Shown here: positions 10,801-16,921 of the stretch, one piece after another
How positions within the stretch are numbered: the stretch's first letter is position 1
Layout: each line of letters begins with the position of its first letter
Origin: Aquimarina sp. AU58
Lineage (GTDB): Bacteria > Bacteroidota > Bacteroidia > Flavobacteriales > Flavobacteriaceae
NCBI RefSeq assembly: GCF_900312745.1
Contig: NZ_OMPD01000014.1
Span: forward strand, 1,674,001-1,738,000
DNA: 64,000 nucleotides
Direction of reading: 5' to 3'
The notes under the pieces: generated by a model
Seen by the model: only the letters and a program-made list of their open reading frames with translations
Databases searched by the model: none
What the model was told of the DNA's origin: nothing
Made by a program: the position numbers and the translations under genes

Positions 10801-11071
10801 TAGTTTTTTGGGCACCTACAATTACCTCTTGATCTGCAAAACCAAGATAACTGAAAAGAAGAATACTACCTTCAGAAGCTTGTAACGAATACATTCCGTC
10901 AAAATCTGTTTGAGTTCCACTGTTGCTACCCTTTACTATAATGTTTACACCAGGTAATGGCATGCCGCCATCGTCTGTGACCTTACCTGTAATAGGGGTT
11001 TCTTGCGCAACAGAAAATTGCGTCACTAATACCGTTAGAAGTATTAGCATGTTTTTAGTTAATAATTTCAT
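7823..11071 (-). CDS. SusC/RagA-family TonB-linked outer-membrane protein
   Basis: This 1082-residue receptor has a signal peptide of about 23 residues (ending FSVAQ), a carboxypeptidase-regulatory-like domain at about 25-110 (ITGKVTDDGGMPLPGVNII) and a plug at about 118-250. The plug carries the family signature LYGSRAANGVIMITTKKG. A large barrel follows, ending in GFNLKLQF. There is no STN domain, unlike the receptor at 458, so this one is a transporter without a direct FecR link. It is expected to work as a TonB-driven channel capped by the SusD-like lipoprotein behind it. It is transcribed away from the second repeat lipoprotein, and I found no copy of the GGTAGGGTAA-N13-CGTT motif facing it. 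Confidence 0.95.
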   Translation of the reverse strand: MKLLTKNMLILLTVLVTQFSVAQETPITGKVTDDGGMPLPGVNIIVKGSNSGTQTDFDGMYSLQASEGSILLFSYLGFADQEVIVGAQKTINVQLEVTASQLEEIVVTALGISRDKKSLGYSTQEVDGDDLNKVKTVNFVNSLSGKASGLQIKRNNNLGGSTNVVIRGNASLTGSNQALFVIDGIPINNTNTNSAGQGQAQGGYYDYGNAASDINPDDIESINVLKGAAASALYGSRAANGVIMITTKKGGKSKGMGITISSGLTFGSIDKSTFAKYQDQYGGGYGPYYGPGEDSYLDLVDIDGDGNLDFVTPLTEDASYGAAFDSNILVYQWDAFDPDSPNYRTPTPWVNAKNGPITFFETPVTITNSVSFDKGFDAGTFRLNYTQFDQTGLLPNSSIKRHNFSMSGSYKLSERLTTTGYANYIKTDGLGRNSTGYNDNIIGNFKQWWQTNVDIRQQEAIYFSTGRNVTWNPASRDAGSLPIYWDNPYWTRYENYQNDMRNRFLGNVSLNYKVTDWFDITGRVATDTYSELQEERRANGSVPTRFGVDRGTVSSGYGRKDIRNTETNYDLMLNFHKDLTEELNIKGILGTNIRRNHFQSVHASTSGGLSVPRLYSLQNSSGPLPLPVERDEKIGVDGIYVSASLGYKQTYFLDGTLRRDHSSSLPKGNSTFYYPSIAGSFVFSNLIDAEFISFGKLRANYAEVGNSAPFDFLYDSYNVNTPIGSASTSVGNIKKNPNLKPETTTSIELGLEMKLLQNRLGFDIAYYKNNSIDQIFGVPVSRGTGYTSKILNAGEIENKGVELSIYGTPVETQNFTWDVNVNWSKNENKVVSLEDGIENLQLGSFQGGITINATVGQPYGIIQGTDYTYLNGQRVVDDSNGQYIKTTTSNNNIGDTNPDWLMGISNKFNYKNIALSFLIDIQQGGSIWSLDQYYGQATGLYEETAFINDLGNPVRNTLANGGGFINPGVNPNGATNTTRIRADRFGAFGYRRGLPDAAFVYDASFVKLREVAITYSFPKKLIQKTFLNDVSFSVIGSNLWIIDKNLPHADPESGLSSGNLQGYSVGSLPTTRDIGFNLKLQF

Positions 11072-11427
11072 TATTGCATGTTAATTTTTGTTAGTAAGCA
11101 AGGTTATTAAGAAAAATTAGAGGATAATAAGGATAATGTTTTTTTAACAGAAAATTAACGGGAAAACTGTAAGGGTAATTTAAAAAAACGACTAATTATA
11201 GTTTTTTTTATTTATGAAGAAATTTTAAACCGTTTTAAACTTTATAACTTTATAGAACGATGAATATCGAATATTGTGATTTAAGACCCAATGTTTTTTT
11301 ATAATAATACAGGTAAATTAAAATTTATCGAGTTGTTTTATTATTTTTAAATATGTTAGATGTATTTAGATAGTCTTTTGATTCTAATTTTATTTTATAT
11401 ACATTCATCCATATTAAATAGAGAAAT
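11072..11427. other. Divergent intergenic region between susC-like gene and second repeat lipoprotein
   Basis: This very A+T-rich region has no credible reading frame. It must hold the minus-strand promoter and leader of the SusC/SusD operon, but I could not fix a clear -7 TAnnTTTG box. A weak AGGGTAA (11172-11178) with CG only 10 bases later resembles the sigma motif but breaks its spacing. Confidence 0.4.
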
Positions 11428-11456
11428 GGGGTAGGGTAAATAAGTTTGTAAACGTT
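11428..11456 (+). promoter_or_regulatory. Predicted ECF-sigma promoter of second repeat lipoprotein
   Basis: GGGGTAGGGTAA (11428-11439) is followed by 13 bases and then CGTT (11453-11456), about 27 bp before the TTG start of the lipoprotein. It is the third copy of the motif, with identical spacing, and the only one far (about 7 kb) from the sigma gene. Confidence 0.65.
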
Positions 11457-11482
11457 ATAAATATATCTAGAACAGTTTAATA

Positions 11483-12655
11483 TTGAATAAATTAAGTACA
11501 TATTGCAAAGGTTTTATACTCGCATTGGTAATGTTTACATACTCTTGTGTAAATGATGACTCTTTTTTTCCTGATAGTATAGATGCTAAGATTACATCTA
11601 CAACAACAATAGTATCTATCCTTAATGATATAAAAACAAGAAATTCGATAGTAAACGAAGAAGATCTGTGTTTTACTTTTAAATACCCATTAATATTTGG
11701 ATATAATACAGATTCGACCATACGAGTTGATGACTATCAAGGGTTACTTGGAGTAATTTCTGGACAAAGTGCGAATTTTAATATAACCGGGCTACAATTT
11801 CCTATTCAGATCATGTTTAAGGGAGCCAATAGTACGGTTCTTATAGAGAATGAAGATGCTTTGATTAATGTGCTTAGAGAATGTGAGATAAAAACTTTCA
11901 GAGACGTTTTTAATCATTTATATAGGCAATGTTATAAGTTTGAATATCCTATTATTTTAAATGATAAAGACAATAAAGAAGTCGATATTGATAGTGAAGA
12001 AAGTTTTAGTCGTTTTCTTGTAGATCAAGGAGCTAATTATCAACCAGATTTTAAGTTTCCAATATCAATATTAGTTGCTCCTGACCTTAAACCGATACGG
12101 ATATCAACATATTATGAATTTTATGAAATCATAAATAATTGCATTGGATGTCCTGCAATACGATTTGAAATCCAGCCTTTACAAGAGAATGAGTATAGGT
12201 TTATTCCAGATATTGAGATTATGGAAGGATATCAATTGTTTTTTAAAATCAATGGGGAGATAATTGCTGACCAGGTTGTTGATGGAAACCCATTTACAAG
12301 ACAATTTACTCCGGGAACATATGAAACTTGTATAAAAGTGATTACTACTAACTGTCTTAGTGGGACGATTGCTTGCAAAGAAATTGTAGTAGAGCCTATT
12401 TGCCCCGCTGTTACATTTACTAATGAACGGGTTACAGGTACAAATACATATAAATTTAATCCCTCTGTTATAGGGGTGAGTAATGATGTTACTATAGGTT
12501 GGTCTGTAAATGAAATTTTTATCGAAAACTCATTGTTAAGTGCCGGGATAGTAGAATTAGATTTGGATCAAGGTGTAAATAATGTATGTGCAAAAGTGAT
12601 AACTCCAAATTGTCCTGATGGTCAACAGTTTTGTGATGAGGTGGTTGTTCCTTAA
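11483..12655 (+). CDS. Surface lipoprotein with two N-terminal duplicated domains and two PKD-like cysteine repeats
   Basis: A 390-residue lipoprotein that starts at TTG. This start gives an intact signal peptide with the lipobox TYSC at Cys22, whereas the next ATG (codon 17) would destroy it. Residues about 50-225 hold two copies of one module, each with a C-x-x-F-x-YP strand (LCFTFKYPLIF, QCYKFEYPIIL), a central FPIxI strand and a final C (LREC, INNC). Residues about 228-390 hold two repeats ending in C-x-K-V-I-T-x-N-C and C-x-E-(I/V)-V-V, the type that fills the lipoprotein at 4706. It is transcribed away from the SusC gene and has the sigma-type promoter. I infer an outer-membrane accessory or binding protein for this uptake locus. 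No exact function is recognised. Confidence 0.78.
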   Translation: MNKLSTYCKGFILALVMFTYSCVNDDSFFPDSIDAKITSTTTIVSILNDIKTRNSIVNEEDLCFTFKYPLIFGYNTDSTIRVDDYQGLLGVISGQSANFNITGLQFPIQIMFKGANSTVLIENEDALINVLRECEIKTFRDVFNHLYRQCYKFEYPIILNDKDNKEVDIDSEESFSRFLVDQGANYQPDFKFPISILVAPDLKPIRISTYYEFYEIINNCIGCPAIRFEIQPLQENEYRFIPDIEIMEGYQLFFKINGEIIADQVVDGNPFTRQFTPGTYETCIKVITTNCLSGTIACKEIVVEPICPAVTFTNERVTGTNTYKFNPSVIGVSNDVTIGWSVNEIFIENSLLSAGIVELDLDQGVNNVCAKVITPNCPDGQQFCDEVVVP

Positions 12656-12752
12656 CTACCTTTTATAATGTTAATGACAGAGCGTTAAATGGTGATATGT
12701 CTTAGCTTTAAAATCCTTTTCTTTTATCGAGTATAGAACACGATATTTTTGA

Positions 12753-12760
12753 TAATTTTG
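12753..12760 (+). promoter_or_regulatory. Possible Bacteroidota -7 box for thioesterase gene
   Basis: TAATTTTG matches the TAnnTTTG -7 consensus of housekeeping promoters in this phylum and lies 20 bp before the ATG. No TTG is found at the expected -33 distance, so the call is weak. Confidence 0.3.
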
Positions 12761-12779
12761 CGATAAACAAAATGAAGTT

Positions 12780-13172
12780 ATGAAATATCACACCAGAAAA
12801 ATTGTAAAACCAGGTGATTTAAATTCTAATGAGACATTATTTGGAGGTAGATTATTAGAGTGGATAGATGAAGAAGCAGCGTTGTATGCAATTATACAAT
12901 TACAAAACAGACGAGTAGTGACCAAGTTTATGTCTGAAATCAATTTTGTAAGCTCTGCGGTACAAGGTGATATTATTGAAATAGGAATGGATGTCGTGAA
13001 ATTTGGAAATACTTCTCTAATTCTTAAATGTGAAGTGAGGAATAAATTAACACGCAAAACAATTATTAAGGTAGAAAATATAACTGTGGTTAATCTTGAT
13101 GTCAATGGAAAACCAGTGCCGCACGGTAAAACTAAGGTTGTACACGAAAAAAAAGAGCTACCTCAGAACTAG
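12780..13172 (+). CDS. Acyl-CoA thioesterase, hotdog fold (YciA/BFIT family)
   Basis: This 130-residue cytoplasmic hotdog-fold enzyme hydrolyses acyl-CoA to free acid and CoA. The diagnostic N-terminal block N-S-N-E-T-L-F-G-G-R-L-L-E-W-I-D is present, with Asn17 and Asp30 in the usual catalytic positions. It is followed by FVSSAVQGDIIEIG and a terminal basic PHGKTKVV. It is a single-gene unit whose 3' end overlaps the DUF721 gene on the other strand by 15 bp. Substrate chain length cannot be read from the sequence. Confidence 0.9.
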   Translation: MKYHTRKIVKPGDLNSNETLFGGRLLEWIDEEAALYAIIQLQNRRVVTKFMSEINFVSSAVQGDIIEIGMDVVKFGNTSLILKCEVRNKLTRKTIIKVENITVVNLDVNGKPVPHGKTKVVHEKKELPQN

Positions 13173-13454
13173 TTTTTTGACTAATACTTTGCCTAACTCA
13201 TCATTGAGGTTATCTATTATTTTTTGTCTGCCATAACTAAGTTCTTCTCTTAATACAGATGATGTAAGTTCTACATACACAGTTTCTCTTTCAAGTTTAA
13301 TATTTCGAGTATACTTTGTTATTGCAGGGCCCATTATTTTTTCCCAAACATCACGTACAGCAACCTTATCTAACCCTTTTTGTAAATTATTGTCAGAAAC
13401 AAAGCTTTTTAAAACTTCTTCCATACTCTGATGTTCTTGATGACGTTTTGCCAT
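13158..13454 (-). CDS. DUF721-family protein (DciA-like)
   Basis: A 98-residue protein with the DUF721 core: a helical start (SMEEVLKSFVSDNNLQKGLDKVAVRDVWEKIMGPAITKYT) and a beta part (VYVELTSSVLREELSY), ending in LVKKLVLR. DciA proteins of this family help load the replicative helicase DnaB in bacteria that lack DnaC/DnaI. Its place downstream of recF supports a replication role. Its ATG overlaps the stop of the lipoprotein before it by one base (TAATG), so the two are translationally coupled. The helicase-loading role is taken from the family and not shown here. Confidence 0.85.
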   Translation of the reverse strand: MAKRHQEHQSMEEVLKSFVSDNNLQKGLDKVAVRDVWEKIMGPAITKYTRNIKLERETVYVELTSSVLREELSYGRQKIIDNLNDELGKVLVKKLVLR

Positions 13455-13867
13455 TATAATTGTAGCTTTTGATATCGTTGATAAAAGTAAACATTTCCTG
13501 TTTCATTCTTGAAAATTATCTCGTTTTCTTTTGCAGAAATAATGGTTTCTTTCCATGTTGCTAACGAGTTTTTATATTGTAGCCTTACACTATCATTTTC
13601 AATAGTTATAGAAAAAATTTCCTGGTTATCGGTAACTATAAAACTCCCATCTAGTTTAGGGCGTACTTTTTTGCGTATTCCTATCGAGTCTTTAACTTCA
13701 AAAAAGTCAATATCCTGATTGAACGTATATTCTTTTTCGTTTCCATCAGATAATATTACCTTTTTAATTTCCCAATACCCATTTAGATATTGAATATATT
13801 CTTTTGGATCTGTGGTTGTACAAGAAGTAATATATAGAAGTAGTGTATAAAGTAAAACTCGTCGCAT
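13454..13867 (-). CDS. Small lipocalin-like lipoprotein of unknown function
   Basis: A 137-residue lipoprotein with lipobox YITSC (Cys16). The body is a run of short beta strands beginning LNGYWEIKKVILSDG, typical of the small lipocalin-like lipoproteins conserved in Flavobacteriaceae between recF and the DUF721 gene. The function is unknown. It lies 55 bp after recF and overlaps the DUF721 start codon by one base, so the three genes form an operon. Confidence 0.8.
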   Translation of the reverse strand: MRRVLLYTLLLYITSCTTTDPKEYIQYLNGYWEIKKVILSDGNEKEYTFNQDIDFFEVKDSIGIRKKVRPKLDGSFIVTDNQEIFSITIENDSVRLQYKNSLATWKETIISAKENEIIFKNETGNVYFYQRYQKLQL

Positions 13868-13922
13868 ATTTTATCTGAGTGTTTTTATCTTTTTTATTAA
13901 TCAGAAGATATGAGTATTGATT

Positions 13923-15023
13923 TTAGTTCTCTGATTCGTTACTTTTTAATTTAATGATTTTATATGATTGCGATATTTTTTTCACCACACTTTCTGTTCG
14001 ATCTGCATGGGTATCACTAATAAATAATTGCCCAAAATTTTGATCATCTACCAATTTTATAATATGTTCTACGCGTTTTTCGTCGAGTTTATCAAAAATA
14101 TCATCGAGTAGAAGTATAGGATTCACTTTACTTTGTTTTTTTATAAAATCGAATTGAGCCAGTTTTAAAGCAATAAGATACGATTTTTGTTGTCCCTGGC
14201 TTCCAAATTTTTTAATAGGATAGCCTTCAATTTCAAAAGACAAATCATCTTTGTGAACTCCCACACTAGTATATTGTAGCATTCTGTCTTTAGAAAGATT
14301 CTGTTCTAAAAGAGTTAGTAAATTAGTTTCAGATAGCTTACTTTGATAAGAAAGAGTAACACTTTCCTTACCAGAGCTAATGGCTTGGTACCTATTTTCG
14401 AAAATAGGAATAAAAACCTCTAAAAATGCTGCTCTTTTTTCATAGATAATACTACCGTATTCGTGCATTTGCTGGTTGTACACCTCTAATGTGGTAGGAT
14501 CAAAAGTGTTGTTAGCGGTAAAGTACTTTAGTAGAGAATTACGCTGTGATACAATTTTAGAATATTTTAATAATGTTTTTAGATAAGATTGATCACTCTG
14601 AGAAATCACACCATCTATAAATTTACGGCGAGTGTCACTCCCTTCTGTAATCAAATCTCTATCTGCCGGAGAAATAATTACCAAAGGTAAAAAACCAATA
14701 TGCTCGCTAAAAGTATCGTAAATTTTTGCGTTGCGTTTGATTACTTTTTTTTGCCCTCTTTTTGCACTTATAATAACTTTTTCATCACGATCTTCTTTTG
14801 TGTAAAGACCATCGATGACAAAAAAATCGGTATTATGTTTAATGTTTTGACTGGTAATTGGATTAAAATAGCTTTTACCAAATGACAAATGATAAATAGC
14901 ATCCAGAATATTTGTTTTTCCGACTCCATTATTTCCGACAAGGCAGTTTATCTTATCATCAAATTCAAAATTGATGGACTCAAAATTTTTATAATTAAGT
15001 AAAGAAAGAGATTTTAAAATCAT
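13923..15023 (-). CDS. recF: DNA replication and repair protein RecF
   Basis: This 366-residue SMC-like ATPase works in recombinational gap repair, helping RecOR load RecA at stalled forks. Walker A is GNNGVGKTN at 30-38. The ABC-type signature is SQGQQKSYLIALKLAQ near 271, and Walker B LLLDDIFDKLDEKR is near 303. Length and motif order are normal for RecF. It heads the recF-lipoprotein-DUF721 operon and is divergent from the TPR membrane protein. Confidence 0.97.
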   Translation of the reverse strand: MILKSLSLLNYKNFESINFEFDDKINCLVGNNGVGKTNILDAIYHLSFGKSYFNPITSQNIKHNTDFFVIDGLYTKEDRDEKVIISAKRGQKKVIKRNAKIYDTFSEHIGFLPLVIISPADRDLITEGSDTRRKFIDGVISQSDQSYLKTLLKYSKIVSQRNSLLKYFTANNTFDPTTLEVYNQQMHEYGSIIYEKRAAFLEVFIPIFENRYQAISSGKESVTLSYQSKLSETNLLTLLEQNLSKDRMLQYTSVGVHKDDLSFEIEGYPIKKFGSQGQQKSYLIALKLAQFDFIKKQSKVNPILLLDDIFDKLDEKRVEHIIKLVDDQNFGQLFISDTHADRTESVVKKISQSYKIIKLKSNESEN

Positions 15024-15159
15024 AAAATAGTGATCATCAAGGAATATCGACTTTAATAGAATTCTTAGTTAATCGATGCAAATTATTGAAAAATAATAAA
15101 TAGTTGTGCTTTTAATTGTGAATAAATATTTTATTTTTGCCGTTCATTAAAGCAAACTT

Positions 15160-15930
15160 ATGGCAACTTACAAGAAACGTGGACACAAACCAAAAAACAA
15201 AGCTGAAGAGGTTGAGCAAATAGAAGATAATTCAACAACTGCTGAGGTATTTAATACCTTAGACGAAGGAGCTTCTAAAACTGAAGAATGGGTTGCAGCT
15301 AATCAAAAATACATACTAGGTGCTGTTGGAATGATAGCCGTTGTGATATTAGGATATCTTGGATTTCAGAAATTTATCCAGGAACCAAAAGAAGAAGAAG
15401 CGGCTAATGAAATGTTTACAGCACAACAGTATTTTGATAATGCTGTTAATGGTAACTCTAAACTTAGCGATTCATTATATACTTTAGCTCTTAACGGAGG
15501 AGAAGGGAAATATGGTTTTTTAGGAATTATAGAAAACTATGGTAGTACTGATGCAGCTAATCTATCTAATTACTACGCTGGATTTTCTTACCTAAATATG
15601 AATAAATATCAGGAAGCTATCAATTACCTTGACAGTTTTAAGAGCGATGACGATATATTAGGTCCTTTGGCTCTTGGTGGTATAGGAGATGCATTTTCTC
15701 AGCTTGATCAAACAGAAGAAGCACTAGGGTATTATGAAAAAGCTGTTAAAGCAAAGACTAATGACTTTACCACTCCAAAGTTTTTATTAAAAGCAGCAAT
15801 TACTGCTATATCTCTTAATAAACCAGAAGTTGCAATTCCATATTTAAAACGAATTAAAGAAGAATTTCCTAAGAGTGTAGAAGCTAATCAAGCAGACGTT
15901 CACCTAGGTAAAGCTCAGGCAATGAAGTAA
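15160..15930 (+). CDS. Membrane-anchored tetratricopeptide-repeat protein
   Basis: A 256-residue protein: a charged cytoplasmic start (KKRGHKPKNKAEEVEQIE), one membrane helix at about 51-69 (YILGAVGMIAVVILGYLGF), then a soluble part with TPR-like helix pairs (YYAGFSYLNMNKYQEAINYL, DAFSQLDQTEEALGYYEKAVK). The layout recalls YfgM, the SecYEG-associated periplasmic chaperone subunit, but that identity is only an analogy. It is 64 bp ahead of lumazine synthase in the same direction. A TATTTTTG box (15132-15139) lies 20 bp before the start and may be its -7 element. Confidence 0.85.
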   Translation: MATYKKRGHKPKNKAEEVEQIEDNSTTAEVFNTLDEGASKTEEWVAANQKYILGAVGMIAVVILGYLGFQKFIQEPKEEEAANEMFTAQQYFDNAVNGNSKLSDSLYTLALNGGEGKYGFLGIIENYGSTDAANLSNYYAGFSYLNMNKYQEAINYLDSFKSDDDILGPLALGGIGDAFSQLDQTEEALGYYEKAVKAKTNDFTTPKFLLKAAITAISLNKPEVAIPYLKRIKEEFPKSVEANQADVHLGKAQAMK

Positions 15931-15994
15931 TAGTTTTGTGGTTCCGGTTTTTAGTTTTTTTACTGAAACCTGAAACCCGAGACGCAAAATCAAT

Positions 15995-16498
15995 ATGGCT
16001 ACAGAAAATAAAAATTTATCACAATACGATAAAACAACTATCCCAAATGCGAAAAATTTTCGGTTTGGGATTGTTGTTTCAGAATGGAATGAAGAAATTA
16101 CCGAAGGGCTGTTTCAAGGTGCATTTGATGCATTTATAGATTGTGGAGCAGTAAAGGAAAATATTGTACGGTGGAATGTACCTGGGAGTTTCGAATTGAT
16201 ATACGGATGTAAGAAAATGCAGGAATCCTTTGATATGCTCGATGCAGTTATTGCTATAGGGTCTGTTATACAAGGAGAAACCAAGCATTTTGACTTTGTT
16301 TGTGATGGTGTTACGCAAGGAATCAAGGATTTAAATATCGCTAGTGATATCCCTGTAATCTTTTGTGTACTTACAGATAATACACTACAACAATCTATTG
16401 ATCGCTCTGGAGGTAAGCACGGTAATAAAGGAACAGAAGCAGCAATAGCAGCTATCAAGATGGCGCAATTACGTAAAGATGCAACCTTTTATAAATAA
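15995..16498 (+). CDS. ribH: 6,7-dimethyl-8-ribityllumazine synthase
   Basis: This 167-residue enzyme makes lumazine from 5-amino-6-ribitylaminouracil and dihydroxybutanone phosphate, the penultimate step of riboflavin synthesis. Family motifs are present in order: RFGIVVSEWNEEIT for substrate binding, VPGSFELIYGCKKM, AIGSVIQGETKHFDFVCDGV with the catalytic histidine, and the C-terminal GKHGNKGTEAAIAAIKM. It is a cytoplasmic shell-forming enzyme. No other rib genes are adjacent. The surrounding order (TPR protein, ribH, small membrane protein, mutL) is common in flavobacteria. Confidence 0.97.
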   Translation: MATENKNLSQYDKTTIPNAKNFRFGIVVSEWNEEITEGLFQGAFDAFIDCGAVKENIVRWNVPGSFELIYGCKKMQESFDMLDAVIAIGSVIQGETKHFDFVCDGVTQGIKDLNIASDIPVIFCVLTDNTLQQSIDRSGGKHGNKGTEAAIAAIKMAQLRKDATFYK

Positions 16499-16627
16499 GA
16501 ATTCTCTGGCTAAAATCTAAGCGGCATAATCTTTGTTATTTATATTTTGATGTTATTGTAATGCTAAAAGCTTTACATTATAATGCTTTTTAAGTATATT
16601 TGGATAATCAAAAAGATAGAGCAGATT

Positions 16628-16921
16628 GTGAAGTTAAGTATCCCAAAAAGAAGAAAAAACCGTAGATTCAATTACACACCAAGGTACTATGAAGGTAAAA
16701 GTGGGGGTAATATCTATAATTTTGAGAACAAAATTACCAAATACAGGGATGCTACAAATGATATAGATTTTGGTTCACACTGGGCAGAAGCCCGTAAATC
16801 GAGCCGTAATCGAGGTAATCGCGAAATTAATAGAAAGGTTATTTATATTGCAATAATCCTGATCTTCATCTTTTTGTATATAATTGATTTTGATTTATCC
16901 ATATTTACTGCACGACGATAG
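16628..16921 (+). CDS. Small conserved basic membrane protein upstream of mutL
   Basis: A protein of about 97 residues if read from the GTG at 16628, where the strongly conserved-looking KLSIPKRRKNRRFNYTPRYYEG begins. An ATG at 16583 would add 15 residues that look like leader sequence. The N-terminal half is very basic, and the C-terminus is a single membrane helix (VIYIAIILIFIFLYIIDF), so it is probably a tail-anchored inner-membrane protein. Relatives are sometimes labelled riboflavin synthase subunit because of their position after ribH, but nothing in the sequence supports that. Its stop codon abuts the mutL ATG directly. Confidence 0.75.
   Translation: MKLSIPKRRKNRRFNYTPRYYEGKSGGNIYNFENKITKYRDATNDIDFGSHWAEARKSSRNRGNREINRKVIYIAIILIFIFLYIIDFDLSIFTARR

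Noticed and set aside
11172..11190. AGGGTAA followed by CG, similar to the sigma motif, upstream of the susC-like gene
   Set aside because: The spacing is 10 bases and not 13, CGTT is absent, and it faces away from susC and lies about 300 bp from the lipoprotein start.
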